Assembly (NCBI RefSeq): GCF_000719345.1
Contig: NZ_JOFX01000011.1
Location: 62,001 to 126,000, forward strand
Direction: 5' to 3'
Length of the DNA: 64,000 nt
DNA from: Streptomyces sp. NRRL F-2664
GTDB lineage: Bacteria; Actinomycetota; Actinomycetes; Streptomycetales; Streptomycetaceae
The notes under the pieces are model-generated. The model was not told the origin of the DNA, searched no databases, and saw only the letters and a list, made by a program, of their open reading frames with translations. Both the position numbers and the translations under genes were made by a program. Of the stretch, positions 36,163 to 46,378 are shown piece after piece (position 1 is the first letter of the stretch; each line of letters starts with the position of its first letter).

Positions 36163-38207
36163 GGCTGCTCAAACGGCCCACGACCCTCCAGCCCACCGTC
36201 TCCGAGAGCGAACGACGGCTCTTCGGCGGGCCCCTGCGCTACGACGCCGGCTGGTCCCATCACGACTACGCCCGTCTGGAGGGGCGGCTGCTGTCCACCC
36301 TGCGCTCCATGCCCCGCATGGTCGCCGGCACGCTGCGCCTGGCCTGGGACACCGACCGGCCCGCGCTGCTGACCGTCGCCGCCTCCGAGGCCGGGCAGGG
36401 GGTCACCTCCGCCGCCGGCCTGCTCGTCCTGAGCGAGGTGCTCCGTACGCTGCTCGCGCCGGGCAGTCCCGCCGAGCGGCTGCATGCCGCGCTGCCCGCC
36501 CTGGCCGCGGGCGCGCTGGTCGCCGTCCTGGGGGCCGTACTGGCCTCCCGCTCCACGGCGGCCGCCGGACGTTTGGAGCCGAAGATCGAACGGGCCGCGC
36601 ACGAGCAGTACTTGAAGGCCGCCGTCGAGGTGGAACTCGAAGCCATCGAGGACGGGGAGTTCAGGCGGCTGCTGGACAGTGCCCAGTGGGGCCCGCCGTC
36701 GGCCCGCCGTACCGTCGGCGCCTGCGTGGCCACCCTCGGCGGGGTCATCTCCCTCGTCGCCACCGCCGGGGTGCTCACCGTCCTGCACCCGCTGCTGCTG
36801 CCCATGCTGCTGCTGATCGCCGCCCCGCGCGGCTGGGGCGCGATGCGGGTGGCGCAGCGCCGCTACCTGTCCGTGATCACCTGGGTCGAGCACGTGCGGG
36901 CCGCCCGGCTCATCGGCCAGCTGCTGATCTCCCGTACCTCGGCCCCCGAGGTACGGGTGCACGGAGTCGGCCGCTACCTGCTGGGCCACTACCGCAACAT
37001 GGCCGAGGTCGCGGAGACGGAAGCCACCCGCCTGGCCAAGGACAAGGCGGCCACCGAACTGCTCGCCGCCGCGCTCTCCGGTACGGCCGCGCTAATCACG
37101 TACGGGGCGATGATCGCGCTCATCGTCACCGGCCGGATGGACCTCGCGGTCGCCGGCACCGCAGTGATCGCGGTGCGCACCGGATCGGCGAGCCTCGGCG
37201 CGCTGGTCGCCACCACCAACACCCTCCACGAGGAGTCCCTCTACGTACGGGACCTGGAACGGTTCGTCGCCGAGGCCGGACGGCGGGCCATCCCCGGCGG
37301 CGGGCTGCCGCTGCCGGAGCGGCTGGGAACGGTGCGGCTGGAGGACGTCCGCTTCAGCTACCCGGACCGGGAGGAGCCCGCTCTCGACGGGGTCTCGCTC
37401 ACCATCGAGGCCGGCACCGTGGTCGCGCTGGTCGGCGAGAACGGCTCGGGCAAGAGCACGCTGGTCAAGCTTCTCGCGGGGCTGCACCTGCCGGACTCCG
37501 GCTCGCTGACCTGGGACGGTGTCGACGTGCGGGGTGCCGACCGGCAGCAGGTCTTCGACCGGGTCGCGCTCCTGACCCAGGACTTCGAGCGGTGGCCGGT
37601 GACCGCCCGGACCAACATCGCCATCGGCCGGCCCGGTGGGGAGGGCTGCGACGAGGCGGTGGAACGGGCGGCCGAGGTGGTCGCCGCGGCCCGGTACGCG
37701 GGGGCCGACCGCGTGGTCGAGAAGCTGCCGAACGGCTACGAGACGCTGCTGGCCCGGGTGTTCCGGGGCGCCTCGGAGCTGTCCGGGGGCCAGTGGCAGA
37801 AGGTCGGGCTGGCCCGGACCCGGTTCCGGGACGCCCGCGTCATCGTGGTGGACGAGCCCACCTCCGCACTGGACCCGGAGGCGGAGATCGCGGCCTTCGA
37901 CAGCATCCGGGGGCTGGCGGGGCCGCAGCGCGCCGTCGTCCTCGTCACGCACCGCATGTCCGGTGTGCGGTTCGCGGACGTCATCTACGTACTGCACGAG
38001 GGACGGCTCGTCGAACAGGGCGGCCACGAGGAGCTGATGGCACGCGGCGGCCGGTACGCGTCGATGTTCCGGATGCAGGCGGAGCAGTTCGCCGGGCACC
38101 CCGAGCCGGCGACCCGGCCCCCGGCCGCACCGCGGCCCCGCCCGGACGCCCGCGTGCCCGACCCCCGCCAGGCCCGCACGGCCCCGAACGACACTTCCGT
38201 CACCTGA
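36159..38207 (+). CDS. ABC exporter, fused permease and ATPase
   Basis: A 682-residue ABC half-transporter. An unusual N-terminal ~75 residues precede the membrane domain (about 75-400), whose clearest helices include LPALAAGALVAVLGAVLA, ISLVATAGVLTVLHPLLLPMLLLIA and ELLAAALSGTAALITYGAMIALIV. The nucleotide-binding domain follows: Walker A VGENGSGKSTL, Q-loop LLTQDFERWP, signature ELSGGQ, Walker B VIVVDEPTSALD and H-loop VTHRMS. A Pro-rich tail follows. Such exporters move lipids, peptides or drugs; the cargo is unknown. ATG 36159 overlaps the possible leader ORF. The gene ends at the hairpin 38222-38249. Confidence 0.9.
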   Translation: MRLLKRPTTLQPTVSESERRLFGGPLRYDAGWSHHDYARLEGRLLSTLRSMPRMVAGTLRLAWDTDRPALLTVAASEAGQGVTSAAGLLVLSEVLRTLLAPGSPAERLHAALPALAAGALVAVLGAVLASRSTAAAGRLEPKIERAAHEQYLKAAVEVELEAIEDGEFRRLLDSAQWGPPSARRTVGACVATLGGVISLVATAGVLTVLHPLLLPMLLLIAAPRGWGAMRVAQRRYLSVITWVEHVRAARLIGQLLISRTSAPEVRVHGVGRYLLGHYRNMAEVAETEATRLAKDKAATELLAAALSGTAALITYGAMIALIVTGRMDLAVAGTAVIAVRTGSASLGALVATTNTLHEESLYVRDLERFVAEAGRRAIPGGGLPLPERLGTVRLEDVRFSYPDREEPALDGVSLTIEAGTVVALVGENGSGKSTLVKLLAGLHLPDSGSLTWDGVDVRGADRQQVFDRVALLTQDFERWPVTARTNIAIGRPGGEGCDEAVERAAEVVAAARYAGADRVVEKLPNGYETLLARVFRGASELSGGQWQKVGLARTRFRDARVIVVDEPTSALDPEAEIAAFDSIRGLAGPQRAVVLVTHRMSGVRFADVIYVLHEGRLVEQGGHEELMARGGRYASMFRMQAEQFAGHPEPATRPPAAPRPRPDARVPDPRQARTAPNDTSVT

Positions 38208-38215
38208 TGCGGTGA

Positions 38216-40534
<2,319 letters not shown>

Positions 40535-40581
40535 GCCGTACGGCGGCGGGGGCGGCCCGGCGGCCCCCACCACCGCGCGGA

Positions 40582-41826
40582 CTAGAACTCGTCGCCCGTG
40601 TGCGGCAGTACGGGTGTGCGCAGGGCGTCGTCCAGGGCGGCCACCGCCCCCGGGGTGTGCTCCTGCACCAGCCCGGCCGCGACGAGGTCGCGGACCCGGG
40701 TCCCGCCGAGGTAGCAGGCGGCCAGCTCACGTACATCGAGGGCCAGGTCGGCGGCGCCGTCCGCATGGGCGTACGTCGCCCCCTCCGGCCCGGCCCTGAG
40801 CCGGAACCGCCCCGCGTTGGCGGGCAGCCGTACGTCGTGGACCTCCAGCACCAGGTCCACCGGCGCGGCCCAGGACCGTGCGGTCAACGCCGCGCGTACG
40901 TCGACCAGGCGCAGCCAGAGCGCCGGGAACTGGGCGGTGACGCGCACCTGGTCGCGGTCGGCGGCGAAGTGGAGCAGCGGGTCGTCCACCGGGCGGTTCC
41001 GGGCGGAGACCCTGCCGGTGAGGTCGAGGGCGGCCAGGCATTCCCAGAGGGCGGCGGCGACCGCCGGGGTGTCGGCCTCCAGCTCGTCGACCCGCACCAG
41101 CCCGGCGGTGCGGGCGGCGGCCCCCGCCGTGTCCCCGGCCGACTCGGGCTTCGTGCGGTAGAGGACGTAACCGGCAACGGGTTCGTCCGGCTCCCCCAGG
41201 ACGATGATCCTGGGCGGGCTGAGCTCCTCGTCCTCCTCGTCCTGTTCGGCCAGCCACTCCTCGTGCCAGCGCTCCGGGCTGCGGGTGGGGCGGCCGGCCC
41301 GGCCGGCGCGGGCGGCCTCGTGGCGGGGGCCGATCACGTCGACGGCCTCGTCGGGGTCGACCAGCCGCAGCGGGCGGGGGTCGGGGTCGATGCGCAGGGC
41401 CAGCGGCCGGGTGGAGTCGATCTCCACGGTGGCGCCGGTGGTGGCGCTGCCGTAGCCGAAGCGGCCGTAGATGGCGGCCTCGGAGGCCCAGAGGGCGGCG
41501 AGGGGGCGACCGGCGTCGGTGGTGCGCCGCATCATCCGGGCCATCAGCCCGGTGAGCACACCGCGCCGCCGGTGGGTGGGCGCGACGCCGACGAACGTGA
41601 GCCCGGGGCAGGGCAGGTCCGCCCCGGGCACCGAGAGCCGGAAGTCGTGCGCGGCCATGAAGCCGACGAGGGCGTCCCCGTCGTAGGCGCCGATCCGGTC
41701 GCAGCGCACGAGCAGCGCGTGGTGCCGCTCGCGGGCCTCCTTCGGCGGGCGGTCGTGGAAGACCAGGTAGGCGAGCTCCAGGGCGCGGTCGATGTCGGCC
41801 TCGGGCACGTCGCGGATGTCCACCAT
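40582..41826 (-). CDS. Eis-like GNAT N-acetyltransferase
   Basis: A 414-residue protein with the three-part Eis layout: an N-terminal GNAT domain with acetyl-CoA loop VGVAPTHRRRGVLTGLM, a central second GNAT-like domain, and a C-terminal SCP2-like domain (DLALDVRELAACYLGG). Eis family enzymes acetylate amines, including aminoglycosides at several positions. ATG 41826 is used; a GTG two codons earlier is possible and neither has a good ribosome binding site. It converges on geosmin synthase. Confidence 0.88.
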   Translation of the reverse strand: MVDIRDVPEADIDRALELAYLVFHDRPPKEARERHHALLVRCDRIGAYDGDALVGFMAAHDFRLSVPGADLPCPGLTFVGVAPTHRRRGVLTGLMARMMRRTTDAGRPLAALWASEAAIYGRFGYGSATTGATVEIDSTRPLALRIDPDPRPLRLVDPDEAVDVIGPRHEAARAGRAGRPTRSPERWHEEWLAEQDEEDEELSPPRIIVLGEPDEPVAGYVLYRTKPESAGDTAGAAARTAGLVRVDELEADTPAVAAALWECLAALDLTGRVSARNRPVDDPLLHFAADRDQVRVTAQFPALWLRLVDVRAALTARSWAAPVDLVLEVHDVRLPANAGRFRLRAGPEGATYAHADGAADLALDVRELAACYLGGTRVRDLVAAGLVQEHTPGAVAALDDALRTPVLPHTGDEF

Positions 41827-41929
41827 GATCACGAGACTAATCGGTCATCGGGGACCAGTCATCCCATAGTGGCTTGATCTGCGGGTTCGGCCGGTTTCCG
41901 TATCCCGGTTCCTGGGCGGCGGCCTGCGG

Positions 41930-43177
41930 CTACCGGCCCGTCGGGCCGGCCCAGGCGGCGGGCACGTGCCCGATCCGCACCCGCTGCGGGTGGTCCCCGA
42001 CGGGGACGGACACCCGCTTGGCGCCGGTCGCGAAGTCGATGGCCGTCACCCGGTCGGTGCCGCTCTCGGAGATCACGCAGGCGGTCCCGTCGCCGCTGAC
42101 CGTGGCCCAGTAGGGCTTGGACGCGGGGACCAGCGGCCCTTCGGCGAGGGTGGCGCGGTCCACGACGGTCGCGTAGTCGTCCATGGTGCCCGCGACGCAG
42201 AGCTTCGTCCCGTCGGGGCTCATCGACATGCCGTGGTGGCGGGAGTCGTTGACCCAGCTGGTGCGGTCGGTGCTGGTGGCGGGGTTGGCGGGGAGGTCCT
42301 TGAGGCGGGTGATCCGGTCGGTGGCCACGTCGTACTCCAGGAAGCCGCCGAAGAACGACACCTGGAAGTACAGCTTCGACTCGTCGGGGCTGAAGGAGAC
42401 GGGGCGTACCGAGTCGGAGAGGTCCTTGCGGCCGAAGGCGTCCAGCCGCTCCCGCATGTCGATCACCCGGACCGTGCGGAAGGTCTGCGCGTCGACGACG
42501 GTGATCTTCCGGTCGCCCTTCGTCCAGTCCAGCCAGGGCGCGTCGAGTGCGGTGTTCACCTCGCCGATGGAGCTGTTCCACAGGTAGCGGCCGTCACGGG
42601 TGAAGGTGTTCTCGTGCGGCTTGTCGCCGGTGCGGAAGGAGCCGGCCTGGCGCCCGGTGGAGATGTCCAGGACGTGCACGGTGTTGGAGGTGGAGGCCGA
42701 GACCGCGACGCGGGTGCCGTCCGGGGAGACCGCCATGTGGTCGGAGCGGTGACCGGAGACGGGGAAGCGCCAGTTGATGCGTCCGGAGGCCAGGTCGATG
42801 GAGACGACGTCGGCGAAACTGGGGCGGGAGACGACGACCGCGGAGCCGTCCGGAGTGGTGAACATGTCGTCGACGAACTGGTCGTGGCCCTCTCCGGCGC
42901 TCTCGCGGATACCGAGGAAGAAGGCGAGCTTGACCGGGTTGAGGTAGATCTCGCGGAGCCGCTCGGCCTTGTCGGGGATCACGTCGATCCGGCCGACCTT
43001 GGCCAGGTCTCCGGTGGAGGCGAGGACGTCGGCGGTCCCCTCCCAATTGTTCCCCACGAAGAGCACCTCGCGCAGGCCGCCCTCCGCCGCGGCGGGCGGT
43101 GCGGCCGGGGCGGGCGTGAAGGCGGTCAGGAGGGTGGCCGCTGCCAGCACGCCCAGGGTTCGCACGGTACGCAACAT
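41930..43177 (-). CDS. Secreted YncE-like beta-propeller protein
   Basis: A 415-residue protein with a signal peptide (TVRTLGVLAAATLLTAFTPAPAAPPAAAEG; likely cleaved near residue 32). It contains seven-bladed-propeller-type repeats carrying SPDGTRVAVS, SPDESKLYF, SPDGTKLCVAG and SGDGTACVI blade strands. The YVTN/YncE family is exported and of uncertain role; some bind DNA or ligands. GGAG lies about 9 bases before ATG 43177. Leftward, behind the hairpin that ends xdhC. Function not assigned. Confidence 0.83.
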   Translation of the reverse strand: MLRTVRTLGVLAAATLLTAFTPAPAAPPAAAEGGLREVLFVGNNWEGTADVLASTGDLAKVGRIDVIPDKAERLREIYLNPVKLAFFLGIRESAGEGHDQFVDDMFTTPDGSAVVVSRPSFADVVSIDLASGRINWRFPVSGHRSDHMAVSPDGTRVAVSASTSNTVHVLDISTGRQAGSFRTGDKPHENTFTRDGRYLWNSSIGEVNTALDAPWLDWTKGDRKITVVDAQTFRTVRVIDMRERLDAFGRKDLSDSVRPVSFSPDESKLYFQVSFFGGFLEYDVATDRITRLKDLPANPATSTDRTSWVNDSRHHGMSMSPDGTKLCVAGTMDDYATVVDRATLAEGPLVPASKPYWATVSGDGTACVISESGTDRVTAIDFATGAKRVSVPVGDHPQRVRIGHVPAAWAGPTGR

Positions 43178-43253
43178 CCGCTCAACTCCGTTGTGAGGAA
43201 AGGATGGAGAGGGTGACCTCCGATTACCGGCGGGTAAGATAGGGGGAACGCCG

Positions 43254-43285
43254 AAAGGGCGCAACCCCCACGGGGTGCGCCCTTT
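43254..43285 (-). terminator. Terminator after xdhC
   Basis: AAAGGGCGC pairs with GCGCCCTTT (43254-43262 with 43277-43285), and the inner ACCCC/GGGGT continues the stem across one bulged base. It lies just past the leftward xdhC stop. Confidence 0.75.
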
Positions 43286-43308
43286 CCTCACCTTCCGCCG
43301 TCACTCCT

Positions 43309-44460
43309 TCAAGCGACGGAGCCGATCCTGTCGACCACGGTGCCCGCGACGTCCGGGTGGATCGGGATGTGCGCGCCCGTGAGGGCGACGCCGCTGCCGC
43401 CGCGGCGGTTGGCGACGATCTCGGCGGCGATGGACAGCGCGGTCTCCTCCGGGGAGCGGGCGCCGAGGTCCAGGCCGATCGGGGAGCGCAGCCGGGCCAG
43501 TTCGAGCTCGGTGACGCCGACGTCGCGCAGCCGCTTGTTGCGGTCCTCGTGGGTGCGGCGGGAACCCATGGCGCCGACGTAGGCGACGGGCAGTCTCAGG
43601 GCCAGTTGCAGCAGCGGGACGTCGAACTTGGCGTCGTGGGTGAGCACGCACAGGACGGTCCGGCCGTCCACCTCCGTGCGCTCCAGGTAGCGGTGCGGCC
43701 AGTCCACGACGATCTCGTCGGCCTCGGGGAAGCGGTTCTTGGTCGCGAAGACGGGCCGGGCGTCGCACACGGTCACCCGGTACCCGAGGAACGTGCCGAT
43801 CCGCACGAGGGCGGAGGCGAAGTCGATGGCGCCGAAGACGATCATCCGCGGGGCCGGGACGCTGGACTCGACCAGCACCTTCAGCGGCTCTCCGCAGAGC
43901 CCGCCGTCCGCGCCGATCTCCAGCACGCCGGTCCGGCCGGCGTCGAGCAGGGCCCGGGCCTGCTCCGCCACGGTGCGGTCCAGCTCCGGGTGTCCCCCGA
44001 GGCCGCCCTCGTAGGGCCCGTCCGTCCGGACGAGCACGGCGCGTCCCATCAGCTCGGCCGGTCCCTCGGCGACCCGGGCCAGCGCGGCGGCCTCCCCGCG
44101 GGCGGCGGCGGCCAGCGCGGCCTCGAACACCGCCCGGGCGGGCGAGCCCACCGGGACCGGGGTGACGAGGATGTCGATGATGCCGCCGCAGGTCAGACCC
44201 ACGGCGAAGGCATCGTCGTCGCTGTAGCCGAAGCGCTCACCGACGGCCTCCCCGTCTTCGAGCGCCTGCCGGCACAGGTCGTACACCGCACCCTCCACGC
44301 ATCCGCCGGAGACCGAGCCGATGGCCGTGCCCTCGCTGTCGACGGCGAGGGCGGCCCCGGGCTGCCGGGGCGCGCTGCCGCCGACCGCCACGACCGTGGC
44401 GACGGCGAAGTCGCGTCCCTGCTCGACCCACCGGTTCAGCTCTTCGGCGATGTCCAGCAT
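43309..44460 (-). CDS. xdhC: XdhC/CoxI-family molybdenum cofactor maturation factor
   Basis: A 383-residue protein. The N-terminal XdhC_CoxI domain has GSAPRQPGAALAV, GSVSGGCVEGAVYDL and GLTCGGIIDILV; the C-terminal Rossmann domain has MIVFGAIDFASALVRIG and VGAMGSRRTHEDR. XdhC proteins bind molybdenum cofactor, help sulfurate it and insert it into xanthine dehydrogenase. The dehydrogenase genes lie 1.9 kb upstream in the same direction with the permease between. The Rossmann glycine motif is slightly altered (FGAID for FGAGH). Confidence 0.92.
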   Translation of the reverse strand: MLDIAEELNRWVEQGRDFAVATVVAVGGSAPRQPGAALAVDSEGTAIGSVSGGCVEGAVYDLCRQALEDGEAVGERFGYSDDDAFAVGLTCGGIIDILVTPVPVGSPARAVFEAALAAAARGEAAALARVAEGPAELMGRAVLVRTDGPYEGGLGGHPELDRTVAEQARALLDAGRTGVLEIGADGGLCGEPLKVLVESSVPAPRMIVFGAIDFASALVRIGTFLGYRVTVCDARPVFATKNRFPEADEIVVDWPHRYLERTEVDGRTVLCVLTHDAKFDVPLLQLALRLPVAYVGAMGSRRTHEDRNKRLRDVGVTELELARLRSPIGLDLGARSPEETALSIAAEIVANRRGGSGVALTGAHIPIHPDVAGTVVDRIGSVA

Positions 44461-44555
44461 GTGCGGCCTCCTCGGAGGATTCGGTTCCAGTATCGGACAG
44501 GCGGAGGGTGCGGGTGGTGCCGCGTACGTCCGGCGGCGCCGGGGCGTACGGGCGG

Positions 44556-44583
44556 CCCCACGGGGTCGGGCGACCCCGTGGGG
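44556..44583 (-). terminator. Terminator after the purine permease
   Basis: A perfect 13-bp stem (44556-44568 with 44571-44583) around a two-base centre, directly past the leftward permease stop and before xdhC. Confidence 0.75.
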
Positions 44584-44590
44584 GTGGGGG

Positions 44591-46054
44591 TCAGCCGACC
44601 CCGAGCCAGCTCTCGATCGGGTGGAGCGCGAAGAAGACCAGGAAGATACCCGTCAGCGCCCACATGAAGCCGCCGATCTCCCGGGCCTTGCCCTGAGCGA
44701 TCTTGATGGCGACGTACGAGATGACACCTGCGGCGACACCGGCGGTGATCGAGTAGGTGAACGGCATGATCACGACGGTCAGGAAGACCGGGATCGAGGT
44801 GGAGGTGTCCGCCCAGTCGACGTGGCGGGCGTTCTGCATCATCATCGCGCCGATGACGACCAGCGCCGCGGAGGCGACCTCACCCGGGACGATCTGCGTG
44901 ATCGGGGTGAAGAAGAGGCAGGCGGCGAAGAAGAGGCCGGTCACGACCGAGGCGAGGCCCGTGCGGGCACCCTCGCCGACGCCCGTGGCGGACTCGACGA
45001 ACACGGTCTGGCCGGAGCCGCCCGAGACGCCACCGATGGCGCCACCGGCGCCGTCGATGAACAGGGCCTTGGACAGACCCGGCATCCGGCCCTTGTCGTC
45101 GGCCAGCTTCGCCTCGGTGCCGACGCCGATGATGGTGGCCATCGCGTCGAAGAAGCCGGCGAGCACCAGGGTGAAGACGATCATGCCGACGGTCATGTAG
45201 CCGACGTCGCCCCAGCCGCCGAAGGAGACGTCGCCGAAGAGCGAGAAGTTCGGCATCGAGACCGCGGAGCCGTCCAGCTCCGGCGGGCCGTTCTTCCAGG
45301 CCTTGGGGTCGATGTCCAGGATGGCGTTGAGGATGGCGGCCAGGACCGTGCCGCCGATGATGCCGATCAGGATCGCGCCGGGCACCTTGCGGGCCTGGAG
45401 CATGAAGATGGCGATCAGGGTGACGGCGAACAGCAGGACGGGCCAGCCGGACAGCTCACCGGTCGCACCCAGCTGGACGGGGGGCATGAACTCCCCGCCG
45501 TTGCCGACGAAACCGGCCTTCACGAAGCCGATCAGGGCCACGAAGAGGCCGATGCCCATGGTGATGGCGTGCTTGAGGGCGAGCGGGATCGCGTTCATGA
45601 TCATCTCTCGGAGGCCGGTGACGACCAGGAGACAGATCACGACACCGTAGAGCACGCACATGCCCATGGCCTGCGGCCAGGTCATCTGGGGGGCCACCTG
45701 CGAGGCGAGCACGCCGGAGACGGAGAGTCCGGCGGCGAGCGCCAGCGGGACCTTGCCGACGAAGCCCATGAGGAGCGTCGTCACGGCGGCGGCGAAAGCC
45801 GTGGCGGTGATGATCGCGGAACCGTCCATCGTGGTTCCGGCGACGTCCTTGCCCGAGAGGAGCAGGGGGTTGAGCAGGAGGATGTACGCCATCGCCATGA
45901 AGGTCGTGATACCGCCACGAACCTCGTTGCCGACGTTGGACCCTCTGTGGGTTATGTGAAAGTAACGGTCGAGCCAAGACGTGCCGGCGGGGGTCGGAGA
46001 GCCGTCGCCGGCCTCTTCCGCGGTGGTCTTGGGCTCCACTGACGACTGGGTCAT
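44591..46054 (-). CDS. AzgA-like NCS2 purine permease
   Basis: A 487-residue membrane protein of the AzgA/adenine-guanine-hypoxanthine permease branch of the nucleobase-ascorbate transporter superfamily. Features: EVRGGITTFMAMAYILLLNP, the alternating hydrophobic segments expected for 12-14 helices, GFFDAMATIIGVGTEA and SGGSGQTVFVESATGVGEGARTGL around the substrate site. It likely imports hypoxanthine, guanine or adenine by proton symport. Located between xdhC and the dehydrogenase subunits, it should feed them substrate. GGGAG precedes ATG 46054. Confidence 0.93.
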   Translation of the reverse strand: MTQSSVEPKTTAEEAGDGSPTPAGTSWLDRYFHITHRGSNVGNEVRGGITTFMAMAYILLLNPLLLSGKDVAGTTMDGSAIITATAFAAAVTTLLMGFVGKVPLALAAGLSVSGVLASQVAPQMTWPQAMGMCVLYGVVICLLVVTGLREMIMNAIPLALKHAITMGIGLFVALIGFVKAGFVGNGGEFMPPVQLGATGELSGWPVLLFAVTLIAIFMLQARKVPGAILIGIIGGTVLAAILNAILDIDPKAWKNGPPELDGSAVSMPNFSLFGDVSFGGWGDVGYMTVGMIVFTLVLAGFFDAMATIIGVGTEAKLADDKGRMPGLSKALFIDGAGGAIGGVSGGSGQTVFVESATGVGEGARTGLASVVTGLFFAACLFFTPITQIVPGEVASAALVVIGAMMMQNARHVDWADTSTSIPVFLTVVIMPFTYSITAGVAAGVISYVAIKIAQGKAREIGGFMWALTGIFLVFFALHPIESWLGVG

Positions 46055-46341
46055 GGTGCCTAACTCCCAAGGTTCAAAGGGGCACCCGCTTGGGGATTGG
46101 AGATGCGGGATTTGGGATGCTGCGTTTGGCTGCACGACCCGGGGTGACGGCCCGAGGCGACGCGAAGGTGCACTGCGTGTACTGCGGGTAGAGCGGGGTG
46201 TCCGCTTGTACTACATGGGGGTTTTCGCAGGGGTACTGCCGGCCGAAGGCGACCGCGAGCGGTGCGGTGCTTCGAGTACTCCGGGCGGTGCGGCGGTGAA
46301 GTGTGACGTTCCCGAGTCGCACCGCCCGGAGAGTCCGAGGG

Positions 46342-46369
46342 GGTCCGGGGGCCTCGCGGCCCCCGGACC
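46342..46369 (-). terminator. Terminator of the xanthine dehydrogenase operon
   Basis: A perfect 12-bp stem GGTCCGGGGGCC with its complement around TCGC, ten bases past the large-subunit stop. The rest of the 324-bp gap (46055-46341) is the permease promoter region; it carries several GTACT words (e.g. TGTACTGCGG, TTGTACTAC, GGTACTGCC) but no site I can name. Confidence 0.7.
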
Positions 46370-46378
46370 GGGTCCGTC

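Noticed and set aside
40548..40568. Terminator between geosmin synthase and the Eis-like gene
   Set aside because: Only a six-pair GGGGGC/GCCCCC stem in a G/C-rich run; not strong enough to report.
41883..42587. Alternative frames overlapping the beta-propeller gene
   Set aside because: No signal peptide or repeats; the frame used here has regular SPDG blade motifs and a clear signal sequence.
46055..46341. Purine riboswitch before the permease
   Set aside because: No three-way junction pattern or conserved purine-aptamer loops were seen; only scattered GTACT words.
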